This document shows, piece by piece, positions 8,365 to 17,431 of a DNA stretch of 64,000 bases. The position numbers and the translations under genes were made by a program. This DNA comes from Acidobacteria bacterium AB60 (lineage in GTDB: Bacteria > Acidobacteriota > Terriglobia > Terriglobales > Acidobacteriaceae), in the NCBI GenBank assembly GCA_008682415.1, contig VANK01000001.1, positions 1,178,001 through 1,242,000 of the forward strand. The letters are read 5' to 3'. The stretch's first letter is position 1. Each line of letters opens with the position of its first letter. The notes beneath the pieces are model-generated. The model searched no databases, was not told where the DNA came from, and saw only the letters and a list, made by a program, of their open reading frames with translations.

Positions 8365-8551
8365 CGTCATTCTCCCTATTTTTTAAGTGGGGTGAAGCAG
8401 GCTGTTCGATCACGTTCTCGCAAACCAAAGAGGCTGATCTGAACCTGACTAGCGGGCGAAGAGGTCGGGGAATCGCGCACTTCAGAGCACACAGTCAACG
8501 GCAAACCGATGAAAGCATTTCTCTTCGAGGGCTATTTGATTCGGAAACAGG

Positions 8552-8580
8552 ACCCAGTACCCAGGTACAGGGTGCACAAT
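8552..8580 (+). promoter_or_regulatory. MerR-type operator/promoter of the merR-like gene
   Basis: A near-perfect dyad ACCCAGTACC-CA-GGTACAGGGT (8552-8573) is followed by CACAAT (8575-8580), a possible -10. Transcription would then start near 8587-8588, at the second ATG of the gene, predicting a leaderless mRNA. The half-site GTAC resembles the dyad at 9024-9039. Confidence 0.55.
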
Positions 8581-8587
8581 GGCTGTT

Positions 8588-8989
8588 ATGAGAACCGGAG
8601 AACTGGCTGCCAGGGCAGGAGTGAACATTCAGACGCTTCGTTTTTATGAACGGGAAGGGCTGCTGCGCGCTCCAGAGCGCACCGCGTCCGGTTATCGAGA
8701 TTACGACGAGCGCGATCTCGAACGCGTCCGCTTCATTCGTGTCTGCCAAGGTCTGGGATTCACTCTGCACGAGATCGAGCAGCTGACGCATCTGCATCGA
8801 CGCCTGCGCCCCTCGGGTGAGGAGGAGCATGTGCAGCCCGCGGCGGTCAGCGGAATTGTCGAACTCGCGAACGAAAGGCTCGCCGCGATTAACGAGAAGA
8901 TACGGCTGCTCACGGCCATGCGCGCGGAACTGACAGCATTGCTGGACGGGTTGGCGCAACAGACACCGCTGTGCCCCGCATCCAGATAG
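8588..8989 (+). CDS. MerR family transcriptional regulator
   Basis: A 133-residue MerR-family regulator. The N-terminal winged helix reads MRTGELAARAGVNIQTLRFYEREGLL, followed by the second HTH half and a dimerisation helix. The start at 8588 gives the canonical MerR N-terminus and coincides with the predicted transcription start. The mercury-MerR cysteine triad is absent; Cys is seen at about 53 and near the C-terminus (PLCPAS), so the effector is unknown. It stands just before an efflux gene set whose upstream region has a MerR-type promoter, and probably controls both. Confidence 0.88.
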   Translation: MRTGELAARAGVNIQTLRFYEREGLLRAPERTASGYRDYDERDLERVRFIRVCQGLGFTLHEIEQLTHLHRRLRPSGEEEHVQPAAVSGIVELANERLAAINEKIRLLTAMRAELTALLDGLAQQTPLCPASR

Positions 8990-9017
8990 TCTCCCGTCAA
9001 ATATTTCCAGTTTGGAC

Positions 9018-9049
9018 TTGACTCTATACCAAAGTACAGGCTTCACACT
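9018..9049 (+). promoter_or_regulatory. MerR-type promoter of the efflux operon
   Basis: TTGACT (9018-9023) and CACACT (9044-9049) are separated by 20 bp, longer than the usual 17. The spacer contains the dyad CTATAC-CAAA-GTACAG (9024-9039). An over-long spacer with a dyad is the signature of MerR-activated promoters. It lies 73 bp before the first gene of the operon. Confidence 0.7.
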
Positions 9050-9121
9050 CGCTTCTAAGGACGATGGCCGGACTCATCGTCGCGCATATCGCACTCAGCA
9101 GACCTTAGAAGGAGGCTTTCG

Positions 9122-9592
9122 ATGAAGAGCACCTACCTTGCAATGGCCGTCCTGGGAACGGCAGTTGCCACCATGGCCGCAACCCCGCCCACGGATTTTT
9201 CGGGCATCTGGGAATTCGACGCGGCGCAAAGCAAGAACGTCGGAATGATGGGCCAGGCAAAGATCACCACAACCATTACTCAATCGAAAACCGAGGTCAT
9301 CGTGGATGACGCATCCGTCTTTAACGGGGAAGCCGGTCAGCAGCACACGGTCTATGACCTTGAGGGTAAACCCACTCCGAACACGCTTGTGATGGCCGGT
9401 CCCGCTACAGCCCGCAGTCACTGGGACGGAACACGTCTGGTAACAGAATGGGAGAGTGCCGGTTCCATCGCGGGTACGACGGTCAAGCGGACAGAGACAC
9501 GCTATCTCTCCGCAGATGGACGGACGATGTTCGTGGAATCCTCCCGGGCAGGCAGAGAGCCGATGGTCATGGTCTTTGATAGGGAGAAGTGA
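9122..9592 (+). CDS. small secreted protein leading the efflux operon
   Basis: A 156-residue protein with an N-terminal signal peptide (MKSTYLAMAVLGTAVATMAA, cleavage after Ala is plausible). The mature part starts with FSGIWEFDAAQSKN, a wording common in small exported acidobacterial proteins of unknown function, and looks all-beta. AAGGAGG-like sequence precedes the ATG. It is the first gene of the MerR-controlled set and ends three bases before the adaptor gene. A periplasmic binding role for the efflux substrate is possible but unproven. Confidence 0.75.
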   Translation: MKSTYLAMAVLGTAVATMAATPPTDFSGIWEFDAAQSKNVGMMGQAKITTTITQSKTEVIVDDASVFNGEAGQQHTVYDLEGKPTPNTLVMAGPATARSHWDGTRLVTEWESAGSIAGTTVKRTETRYLSADGRTMFVESSRAGREPMVMVFDREK

Positions 9593-9595
9593 CTT

Positions 9596-10705
9596 GTGGC
9601 TACCTCAGCAATTGCAACGGCCAGACCCCGCAAGAAAATCCCAGTCTGGCCACTAATTTGCGCTCTCCTGGCAGGCGGCGGGACTGGAGGATGGCTGCTG
9701 GTCCGACAGCGGTCAACGAACTCTCCGGCGACAAGCGCGACGCGTTGGGTGATGCCACAGGCGCGCGAGATCACAAATACCGTGAATGCAACAGGAACGG
9801 TGAAGCTCAAAACCGGCGCGGAGGTAAGGGTAGGTTCGCAGCTTTCCGGCATCGTGCGCCGGCTCAATGTCACGGTAGGATCGAGGGTCAGGCAGGGCGA
9901 CGTGATTGCGGAGATCGACCCGAGTTCGGTCGAGGCAAAGATCGCGCAGGCGCGGGCCCAGCTCACGGAATCCCAGGTGTCCTTGGCAAAATCCCAAAAT
10001 GACTTTCTGCGGACCCAGAAGCTCTTGGATGCCGGGGTGATCTCTCGTCAGCAAATGGACGATGCGACCTCTGCCCTCGATGCGGCGAAAGCAAACGCCA
10101 CAGCCGCAGAGAGCGGACTGCAAGCTGCGAGGGTTGACCTGGCTTACGTTGAGATCCGCGCACCGATCTCCGGCACGATCGCATCCGTCTCAACGCAGCA
10201 GGGTGAAACCGTAGCTGCATCCTTTGCAGCGCCCACCTTTGTCACCATCATTCAGGAGTCGGCGCTGGAGGTTGTCGCCGTGGTCGATGAAGCGGACATC
10301 GGCGGCGTGCGCCCTGGACAAATCGTACAGTTCACAACGGAGACCTATCCCGACCGCGAGTTTTCAGGCCGCGTAGTCCGCATTGCGCCCGCGGCGACGA
10401 TAGTTTCCGGCGTTGTGAACTATGAGGTCGCGATCTCCATCGCGCGCGATATTGCCTTGCTGCGGCCTGAGATGACAGCCAACGTCAATATCGCCACGGC
10501 ACAACATCATGCCTTGCTCATTCCGGCCAAGTGCGTTCATAAGCAGGACAACAAGACGTTCGTGCTGGTGCGCTCGCTGAACGGTGAGCCGGCGAAACAG
10601 AATGTCATCGTGGGAGCGCGCGCCGGAGATGAAATCGAGATCACCGCAGGTTTAAACCCGGGAAGCGCCGTCCTGCTCGGCGACCAAGGAGCCGGAGCCC
10701 AATGA
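9596..10705 (+). CDS. MacA/HlyD-like periplasmic adaptor subunit
   Basis: A 369-residue membrane fusion protein starting with GTG. One membrane anchor is at about residues 14-38. A lipoyl/barrel-sandwich part follows (GAEVRVGSQLSGIVRRLNV, GDVIAEID), then a coiled-coil hairpin (about 120-185), the second lipoyl half (IRAPISGTIASV) and a beta-barrel. It links an inner-membrane ABC transporter to an outer-membrane channel. Its stop overlaps the ATPase start as ATGA. No outer-membrane TolC-type gene is seen nearby. Confidence 0.88.
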   Translation: MATSAIATARPRKKIPVWPLICALLAGGGTGGWLLVRQRSTNSPATSATRWVMPQAREITNTVNATGTVKLKTGAEVRVGSQLSGIVRRLNVTVGSRVRQGDVIAEIDPSSVEAKIAQARAQLTESQVSLAKSQNDFLRTQKLLDAGVISRQQMDDATSALDAAKANATAAESGLQAARVDLAYVEIRAPISGTIASVSTQQGETVAASFAAPTFVTIIQESALEVVAVVDEADIGGVRPGQIVQFTTETYPDREFSGRVVRIAPAATIVSGVVNYEVAISIARDIALLRPEMTANVNIATAQHHALLIPAKCVHKQDNKTFVLVRSLNGEPAKQNVIVGARAGDEIEITAGLNPGSAVLLGDQGAGAQ

Positions 10706-11373
10706 TTCGCGTGCAAAACCTTTCGAAGACGTACTCGCGTGGCGGCGAACCAGTAGTGGCTTTGCGCGAGGTCAGCTGCGAGATTGCTTCGGGTGAATTC
10801 GTCGTGATTCGGGGAGCTTCCGGGTCGGGCAAGTCAACTCTCCTGAATATTCTTGGCTGCCTCGACACGCCCACATCAGGCGCATATCTGCTCGACGGGA
10901 CCGATGTCGCAAGCAAGAGTGATTCGGAACTTTCCAGAATTCGATCCCAGAAGATAGGCTTTGTCTTCCAATCCTTCAACCTGTTGCCCCGCACGACGGC
11001 CCGCGAGAATGTCGAGTTGCCTATGATCTACGCAGGTGGCGCCCCCAGCCGCGCTCGGGCCACCGCAGCCCTTGAGCGTGTGGGTCTCGGCCATCGTGTT
11101 CATCATTTCGCAACTGAGCTCTCCGGCGGCGAGCAGCAGCGGGTGGCAATCGCCAGGGCGCTGATCAACAACCCGGCCGTCCTTTTGGCTGACGAGCCAA
11201 CCGGAAATCTCGATGAATCGGCGGGCGCGACCGTGATGAGCCTCTTGCAAGAGCTAAACAACGAGGGCCACACGATTGTCCTGGTGACCCATGATCCGGC
11301 GGTGGCAGCGCGTGCACAGCGCACGTTGGCGATTCGAGATGGCGTTCTTAGCGAGACAGAGGTTGCGAAATGA
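10702..11373 (+). CDS. MacB-like ABC transporter ATPase
   Basis: A 223-residue ABC ATPase of the MacB/LolD group. Walker A is GASGSGKST (38-46), the Q-loop lies in GFVFQSFNLLPRTT, the signature is LSGGEQQRVAIARAL and Walker B is VLLADEPTGNLDE. In this operon the ATPase is separate from the permease, unlike fused MacB. Start and stop overlap neighbouring genes as ATGA. It should drive mechanotransmission by the two FtsX-type permeases. Confidence 0.93.
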   Translation: MIRVQNLSKTYSRGGEPVVALREVSCEIASGEFVVIRGASGSGKSTLLNILGCLDTPTSGAYLLDGTDVASKSDSELSRIRSQKIGFVFQSFNLLPRTTARENVELPMIYAGGAPSRARATAALERVGLGHRVHHFATELSGGEQQRVAIARALINNPAVLLADEPTGNLDESAGATVMSLLQELNNEGHTIVLVTHDPAVAARAQRTLAIRDGVLSETEVAK

Positions 11374-12590
11374 ACCTTCTCCCTTTCCTTCTCTCTGTTG
11401 GGCGAACGCTGTCGCGGAATCGGATTCGCGCGATCCTGATGATGGCCGGAGTCACGATCGGCATCGCTTCGTTGACAATCCTCGCTTCGATCGGTGAAAG
11501 CACGCGGCGCGAGACTATGAAACGTTTCAAGAACATGCTCGGCACCTTTGATACAGTGATCATCCGTCCCGGGGCCGGCAAAAATCGCGGCATGGTGACG
11601 CTGGCAAACGTCGACCCCACCCTGCGATTCGAGGACGCCTCCGCCATGGCGCAGATGCCCGATGTCCGCCAGGTTGCGCAAATTCAGGACGCCCTGGATA
11701 TCGACGTGAAATATCGGGACCGCGTTGAGACACCCGCAATCTTCGGCGTTTCGTCCAATTGGCCCGAACTGCGCGGAGACGAAGTCGTCGATGGAGCCTT
11801 CTTTTCTGAGGATGACAATCGCTCCCTGGCGCGGGTAGCGGTGCTCGGCGCGGAGTCGCGCACTCGTCTCTTTCCGGGCGAGAATCCCATTGGAAAAACG
11901 ATCCGTATCGGTGATGTCCCGTTTGTTGTCCGCGGTGTGATGGCTGCGCGCGGGGCCGGTCCGGCAGGCGGCAGCCTCGACAATCTGATCTTTACCCCGG
12001 TCACGACCGCATCGAAACGGCTCTTCAATCGCGATTTCCTCACCATGATGATCGTGCAGTTGAAGGACCCCAACGATTCCGATGCTGCGGTTCGCCGCAT
12101 CGAGGCGCTCTTACGCGAGAGGCATCACATCAACGGCAGCGCCCTCGATGACTTCAACGTGACGAATCCCCGAGCCGTAATGGCGCAGGTCACATCGTTG
12201 GGTTCGACACTTCAAAAGCTGCTCCGGGTTGTCGCCATTCTGGCAACAGCGATTGGCGGCGTCGTGATCATGAGCGTAACTTTGATCGCGGTGTCTGAAC
12301 GCAAGCGAGAGATCGGTGTTCGCAGAGCCGTAGGAGCCAGCCGCCTGGCGGTGCTTCTGCAATTCCTCCTCGAGGCCGTGCTGTTGGCCTTTGCGGGCGG
12401 GTTTGCCGGCGCCGGAATTGGAATCGGCGGAACGCAGATCGTTGCGAACTGGCAGCATTTGCCCTTCCTGATCCAAGAGCGAGCAGTTGCGCTCTCCTTG
12501 CTCCTCTCCATCGTCATAGGACTCGTGTTTGGCATTTATCCGGCGTGGAAAGCCGCGAATACCAACCCGGTAGATGCGCTTCGAGGCTAA
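11370..12590 (+). CDS. MacB-like ABC permease 1 (FtsX domain)
   Basis: A 406-residue permease with one N-terminal membrane helix (about 20-42), a large periplasmic MacB_PCD domain (about 50-250) and three C-terminal helices of the FtsX domain (about 285-400). The coupling sequence SERKREIGVRRAVGA precedes helix 2. It forms a dimer or heterodimer with the next gene's product and couples ATP hydrolysis to substrate expulsion. Confidence 0.92.
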   Translation: MNLLPFLLSVGRTLSRNRIRAILMMAGVTIGIASLTILASIGESTRRETMKRFKNMLGTFDTVIIRPGAGKNRGMVTLANVDPTLRFEDASAMAQMPDVRQVAQIQDALDIDVKYRDRVETPAIFGVSSNWPELRGDEVVDGAFFSEDDNRSLARVAVLGAESRTRLFPGENPIGKTIRIGDVPFVVRGVMAARGAGPAGGSLDNLIFTPVTTASKRLFNRDFLTMMIVQLKDPNDSDAAVRRIEALLRERHHINGSALDDFNVTNPRAVMAQVTSLGSTLQKLLRVVAILATAIGGVVIMSVTLIAVSERKREIGVRRAVGASRLAVLLQFLLEAVLLAFAGGFAGAGIGIGGTQIVANWQHLPFLIQERAVALSLLLSIVIGLVFGIYPAWKAANTNPVDALRG

Positions 12591-13821
12591 CTTGTCGGTA
12601 CTCCGTTTCTGGCGGATTCTCCGCATCTCCTTGCGCAACTTCGGGCGCTTCCGGCTGCAAGCCGCCCTCATTGTTGTATCCACAATCGCCGGAACGTCCG
12701 GCGTGCTTGTCTCGACCGGCTATTCGTCAGGCGGGCGGCAAAAGATAGTCAACCAGTTTGACCGCCTGGGAACCAACGTCATCATCGTCACCCCGCAGCA
12801 AAGCCGTTCCGTCGGAGGGCGCGCCCGCACAGGAAGAATCGTTACGACTCTCAATGACGCCGACTACCGAGCGATCCGCTCGGCGGAGGATCTGATTACC
12901 GCCTCATCTCCTACGGTCGCAGCGGTGCTTCGTATCCGCGCCGGCGATCTTACGAAGAATACAGCCGTGATCGGATGCGAGCCCGATTACCTCCGGATAA
13001 AGCACTGGACGGTGGCCCAGGGCAGCTCTTTTGAAGAGGCGGATGACCGCCGGCAAGCCCGCATTGTTTTGCTTGGCTCGACGGCTGCCCGCGACCTGTT
13101 TGGCACCAGCGACCCTGTCGGCGAACACGTAACCATCAGCCGGGTCCCGTTCACGGTGGCCGGAGTCCTGACCGAACGCGGCCAGGGACTGGACGCCGCG
13201 AATGAAGACGACCAGGTTTACGTTCCTCTTCAAACTGCGATGCGCCGATTATTGAATGTCGACTACTTCGCCTCTATCCAGTTCCAGGTCGACTCAGTTG
13301 CCCACATGGACCAGGTTGAACGAGTGCTGACAGCTCAACTGGAGCAGCGGCACAAGCGTTCCGCGCTCACTCAGCCAGATTTTCAGGTTCAGAATCAGCA
13401 GCGCCTCGTCGAGACGCAACTTGCCGCCTTCGAGCGTCTCACTTTCTATGTCCGCTGGATCGCGTTCAGCACGCTTGCCGTCTCCGCGCTTGGAGTTCTG
13501 GCTACAACCTGGATCGCGGTGCGTAATCGCACGCGGGAGATTGGCGTTCGCCGTGCCGTTGGGGCGACTCGGACCGACATCCTGGTGCAATTCCTTGCAG
13601 AAGGGATGATCGGATCGTTCATTGGCTGCGCTACCGGTCTGGTCGCCGGCTACTTCTTGCTTCAGATCGTGGCCAAGCGCGCCGGTCAGCCTTTCTTTTT
13701 TTCACCTGCGGCAGCGCTGGCGGAAGCTTTCGTATCGATGGGGCTCTACGCCGGTTTTGCCGCTGTCTCCGCCGCCCGAGCGATTTACATCCATCCCACT
13801 GGCGCTTTCCGAGCGGAATGA
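12574..13821 (+). CDS. MacB-like ABC permease 2 (FtsX domain)
   Basis: A 415-residue paralogue of the preceding permease, with the same layout: N-terminal helix, periplasmic domain and three C-terminal helices with RTREIGVRRAVGATRTDIL. Its start overlaps the previous gene by 17 bp. Two different permeases with one ATPase suggest a heterodimeric pump. The substrate cannot be read from the sequence; antimicrobial or toxic-compound export is the family's usual role. Confidence 0.9.
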   Translation: MRFEANLSVLRFWRILRISLRNFGRFRLQAALIVVSTIAGTSGVLVSTGYSSGGRQKIVNQFDRLGTNVIIVTPQQSRSVGGRARTGRIVTTLNDADYRAIRSAEDLITASSPTVAAVLRIRAGDLTKNTAVIGCEPDYLRIKHWTVAQGSSFEEADDRRQARIVLLGSTAARDLFGTSDPVGEHVTISRVPFTVAGVLTERGQGLDAANEDDQVYVPLQTAMRRLLNVDYFASIQFQVDSVAHMDQVERVLTAQLEQRHKRSALTQPDFQVQNQQRLVETQLAAFERLTFYVRWIAFSTLAVSALGVLATTWIAVRNRTREIGVRRAVGATRTDILVQFLAEGMIGSFIGCATGLVAGYFLLQIVAKRAGQPFFFSPAAALAEAFVSMGLYAGFAAVSAARAIYIHPTGAFRAE

Positions 13822-13928
13822 ATTCACGATGAGCGTTCTTCGGCGACATTGTAGCCAATCATCTGGCCTGTCCCGTGCTCACCGTCTTCTACACCTCGAG
13901 CATGGAAGATCGCCATTCCCTGGCGCGG

Positions 13929-14357
13929 CTACGCCGCGAATTTCCCGAGGTCCTTGAGCTTCCGATAGAAGGTGGTCTTGCCCATTCCGAGAAGCTTGGC
14001 TGCCTGAAGCGCCCGGCGGTCCGATCTCTTGTAGGCCGCTACGATCAGGGCTCGTTCCACTTCGGCCAGCGTGGGAAATGAACCTTCTTCTGATACTTGC
14101 GCCAAATTGATCGGCGAGACTTGGTCGATCGCTTGTCCTGCAAGGCGTTCGGACGCCGTGGCGATCAGTTCCCTCGCCTGCTCGAGAGTTGCTAGGCACT
14201 CTGGGTCATGACGTACAACGACCCTCTCGACAACTCGTTCGACAATCTTGACGATCGGATGCGGGAGAGATACTCCGCACCGCCGGCAGGTTTCTCGATC
14301 ATCCCACTGCACCAGTTCGCAGTTGTGACAACGGATTCTCTCCCGTTCCTCATTCAT
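13929..14357 (-). CDS. zinc-ribbon plus Fis-type helix-turn-helix regulator
   Basis: A 142-residue protein. The N-terminus has a four-cysteine zinc ribbon (CHNC near residue 8 and CRRC near 22). The C-terminus is a Fis-type helix-turn-helix (ALQAAKLLGMGKTTFYRKLKDLGKF), as found at the end of sigma-54 activators but without the AAA+ domain. The ATG at 14357 has GAGAGG upstream. It faces the efflux operon and precedes no other gene in its direction. It could regulate ICE transfer genes. Confidence 0.75.
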   Translation of the reverse strand: MNEERERIRCHNCELVQWDDRETCRRCGVSLPHPIVKIVERVVERVVVRHDPECLATLEQARELIATASERLAGQAIDQVSPINLAQVSEEGSFPTLAEVERALIVAAYKRSDRRALQAAKLLGMGKTTFYRKLKDLGKFAA

Positions 14358-14386
14358 TGCTTTGCCTCTCATTTTCAGAGTCGAAC

Positions 14387-16693
14387 TCAGTCGAATAGGC
14401 TGAGCTGTACATTGGCTTCGGTGGCTGTTGGCCAGAACGTCGCCTTCTTCGGTCTCTTTGCCGATGAAGGTTTGGTCAAATTCAGACCTAAGGTGATCGG
14501 CGCAGGTTGCGAAGCTGGAATCGCCGGCAGTTCGAGAACCGGTAAGGAGTTTTCTTCGGATTCGGGCTCAATCATTGTGGTGGGGCGAGGCTGTACCTTG
14601 TCCCGTTCCCGATCAAGATCCCGCCACACCGCGTCGGCAGATTCGCCCACGCCGGCCTTCTCGACCAACTCGCGCGCCATTGCGCTCATCAGGTCTTCGT
14701 CGGTGTCGAGCGCCTGCAGACCTTCGCCTGAGAACTTACCCTCCATCATCAACGCCACGAGCATCTTCTTGCCCATGAGCCGTAAGCACGTCTCCTGCAT
14801 CGTGCCCGTGTACGTGACGAACTTCACCCGTACCGGGAACCTCTGCCCAATGCGCCACGATCTGCGGCTGGCCTGACGCAACGTGTGCAACGAGTAGCCA
14901 GTCTCGTAGAAGTAGAGAGTTGGAAACGCCAACAGATCGAGGCCCGTCTCCACCAGCTTGGGATGGCAGATGACGACCTCGACGCCTGCCTTTAACTGCC
15001 GGTCGTACCAGTCCTCGCGCTTGTCCGTCGCCACCGAGGACCGCAGAACCGCGACACGAATGCCTTCCTGCCGCAATACATTCTCCAGTCTCTGGGTGAC
15101 GTCCTTCTCTCCGGTGTAGGTGGCATAGACCTGGCACCGCCGCCCCTGCCCGAGTTCTTCCTTTACATCCGCGATGAGCGCTCGTTCTTTCGCATAGAGC
15201 GCATCGCGCGATAGGTTTTCTGGTGCCGTCACGAGAAACTTCACGTACTCCCTGGTCTGTGGATCGAAGGCCCGCGCCCAGATTTCGTCGAAGTCGTAGG
15301 GATGATCGGGATAAAGCAGGAGCGTGTTGAGCAGGATGCTCATCAGACTCTTGTTGCCGCGATGCTCCCGCATCGCCGACCGTATCTCTTCCTCCAGCTG
15401 CTCGTAAGCCTTTTGGAGTTCCTGATCCATCTCGACCGAGAGGACGCTTTCGTCGTAGCGCGGCAGATTGTCCGAGATGTCTTCGAGGGCGAGAAAGGCC
15501 GTCGTGTTCATCAGGAACTTTCCGAAGAGCAACGGCGAGGCTCCCGGCTTGCGCAGCACGCGTACGGTCTTTTTCGTCGCGCGCGAGCAGGCGTTGTCAG
15601 CGTCCTCGATCTTCTCAATGGTCTCGAGGACACCGTACTGCTCCTGAAAATCCCGCCGTCCCTGACCTCCGTACGCGAAACCCTCGCGCACCATCGCACG
15701 CGGCTCCATGCGCCAGAAGATGTTGAACAGGTCGTCGGCATAGCCGCCCATGAGCGTTCCGGTGAGCGCGATCAATCTCTCCGCGGCTCGTCCGAGCACG
15801 CCCAGGGCATTGCCTTGAGCGGTATCGCCGGCCAACTGATGCAACTCATCTGCGATCGCGAAATCGAACCATCCAGACATGTAACGGCCGACATATTCAA
15901 TCGGGGCCATGCGTTGAATCTTCGTCCGATCGGCCTGCCACAGTGCGGAGAATCGCGTCGCTCCGCCACGCGGCGCGGTCAGGACTTCCGAAACCTTCAC
16001 CTTGTCCCGGAAGTCGAGGACGGTGAGCTTTTCCATCTCTGAGTCGAGGATGCCAAGTCCCGAATCGGGATTGATTATCCCTCCCAGATTCGGCCCGGAC
16101 TTCGCCTTCAGATAAGCGTGATCCCAGAAGTAGCTGAGCTTGCCCTTGTCCTTGCCGGTGATGAAGAAGGTGGGGCCGGTGAACCGCTTCCTCCACTCTC
16201 TCGGGCCCAATCGCCTCATCTCCGCCAAGCTGAATCTCTTGCCTTCGTAGATGATCCTGCCCTGGCTGAGCTTCACCTCGCAGACGCCGTGCGGCTTCGC
16301 TCGATCGCCACCGTTGCGCATGTCTTCGATGACAAAGGTCCTGGCGCAAGGGATGGTCATAAGCACTTCGCGAGCCCATTTGTGAACGATATGCGACGGG
16401 CACATCACCAGCGTCGTTGTGGGGCGGCCCTCCGCAAGAACGTGGATCGTGCCCAGAGCCATGAACGTCTTTCCCGCACCACATTCTGCGACGATGCGTG
16501 CAGCCTTCGCTTTGCGTAGATACTTGGCCGTACCTGTAATCGCCAGGGCCTGAGCGGGCAGCGCTTTCCGCAACAGCGTTGCAAGCAATGGCGCAATCGG
16601 ATCTTTGGTGCTTTGGAGCGGTGGATAGGTTTCAAGGATGCGCTCGGCCAACGCGGGTCCAAACTGGCGCAGATAATCGAAGGTCGTCTCCAT
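14387..16693 (-). CDS. SNF2-type helicase with C-terminal beta-clamp motif
   Basis: A 768-residue SF2 helicase of the SNF2 group. Walker A is ECGAGKT (70-76), the DEAD-type box is DELH (282-285), motif III is ALTGTLMGG and motif VI is RQASRRSWRIGQR, typical of SNF2 proteins. The extreme C-terminus is VQLSLFD, which contains a perfect DnaN (beta clamp) binding pentapeptide QLSLF after a long disordered linker. It lies beside a methyltransferase-like gene on an ICE; a role in replicating or remodelling transferred DNA is inferred. Confidence 0.88.
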   Translation of the reverse strand: METTFDYLRQFGPALAERILETYPPLQSTKDPIAPLLATLLRKALPAQALAITGTAKYLRKAKAARIVAECGAGKTFMALGTIHVLAEGRPTTTLVMCPSHIVHKWAREVLMTIPCARTFVIEDMRNGGDRAKPHGVCEVKLSQGRIIYEGKRFSLAEMRRLGPREWRKRFTGPTFFITGKDKGKLSYFWDHAYLKAKSGPNLGGIINPDSGLGILDSEMEKLTVLDFRDKVKVSEVLTAPRGGATRFSALWQADRTKIQRMAPIEYVGRYMSGWFDFAIADELHQLAGDTAQGNALGVLGRAAERLIALTGTLMGGYADDLFNIFWRMEPRAMVREGFAYGGQGRRDFQEQYGVLETIEKIEDADNACSRATKKTVRVLRKPGASPLLFGKFLMNTTAFLALEDISDNLPRYDESVLSVEMDQELQKAYEQLEEEIRSAMREHRGNKSLMSILLNTLLLYPDHPYDFDEIWARAFDPQTREYVKFLVTAPENLSRDALYAKERALIADVKEELGQGRRCQVYATYTGEKDVTQRLENVLRQEGIRVAVLRSSVATDKREDWYDRQLKAGVEVVICHPKLVETGLDLLAFPTLYFYETGYSLHTLRQASRRSWRIGQRFPVRVKFVTYTGTMQETCLRLMGKKMLVALMMEGKFSGEGLQALDTDEDLMSAMARELVEKAGVGESADAVWRDLDRERDKVQPRPTTMIEPESEENSLPVLELPAIPASQPAPITLGLNLTKPSSAKRPKKATFWPTATEANVQLSLFD

Positions 16694-16777
16694 AAGACAT
16701 ACCTCCTCGGAACTCTGGTTATTCAGGGAATGTGAAGGGCGCAGGACTTTTCTGTATGCGCGTTCGCAAATGTAGTC

Positions 16778-17431
16778 CTAAGCCGTAGTTGCGATGAGAG
16801 GCCGCAGCAGTTCTGGAAATGAAAACCGCGGCCAACAAACGGGGCCGCTTGTACAAGGGAAGGCCAGAGCCTGCGAGCGCAGGCCATCGCCGATCCACTC
16901 GAGCACCTCTTCAGTGGTCGCCAAAATCAGGATGGGCTCACATCCGATCCCGTCGATGACCTCGATCCTCTTTTTTTGTTCGAGGACTTCGAGGACGTGG
17001 TCTCCCCAGGCAGGGTCAGCCGGAAGACCGAGAAAACTCACCAGGGTCGCCCACGCTTCTTCTCGACGATATCGCAGAAGAAGTGTTCTCCCGCCAGTGC
17101 CGTTAGTGTGAAGCTCCTGGGAGACCGCCAACAGGTGACGAACAGGGTGTTTCCGCCCTGGCAGAGCCACCGTGCCCTTGTAGCAAGAGGCGTGTTCGCC
17201 GAGCGTTACCTCTTTGGTCGAGCCATTGGGAAACGTAAGAGTAAACGTCGCTTTCTCGTGTACAGCCGCCGTGAGTGCTCCGACATCGGAATCGTTGCCG
17301 AACACGCTCAAAAGGTGCGCCTGGCGATCTTCCCCCATATAGCGATCGACCCGCAGGCGAATGCGGGTCGATACCCTCTCCGTGAAACGCACATATTCAA
17401 GCAGCCCGAGCCGCAGGTGTGCATTCTCCAT
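16778..17431 (-). CDS. conserved-looking protein of unknown function
   Basis: A 217-residue soluble protein with no recognised domain. It starts MENAHLRLGLLEYVRF and has a beta-rich centre (ATFTLTFPNGSTKEVTLGEH). It overlaps the 3' end of the upstream methyltransferase gene by 35 bp and is followed by the SNF2 helicase gene, so the three form one minus-strand unit, expressed as methyltransferase, this protein, helicase. Confidence 0.7.
   Translation of the reverse strand: MENAHLRLGLLEYVRFTERVSTRIRLRVDRYMGEDRQAHLLSVFGNDSDVGALTAAVHEKATFTLTFPNGSTKEVTLGEHASCYKGTVALPGRKHPVRHLLAVSQELHTNGTGGRTLLLRYRREEAWATLVSFLGLPADPAWGDHVLEVLEQKKRIEVIDGIGCEPILILATTEEVLEWIGDGLRSQALAFPCTSGPVCWPRFSFPELLRPLIATTA

Noticed and set aside
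15302..16042. Plus-strand frame opposite the SNF2 helicase gene
   Set aside because: Helicase motifs are clear on the minus strand; the opposite frame has no family text.
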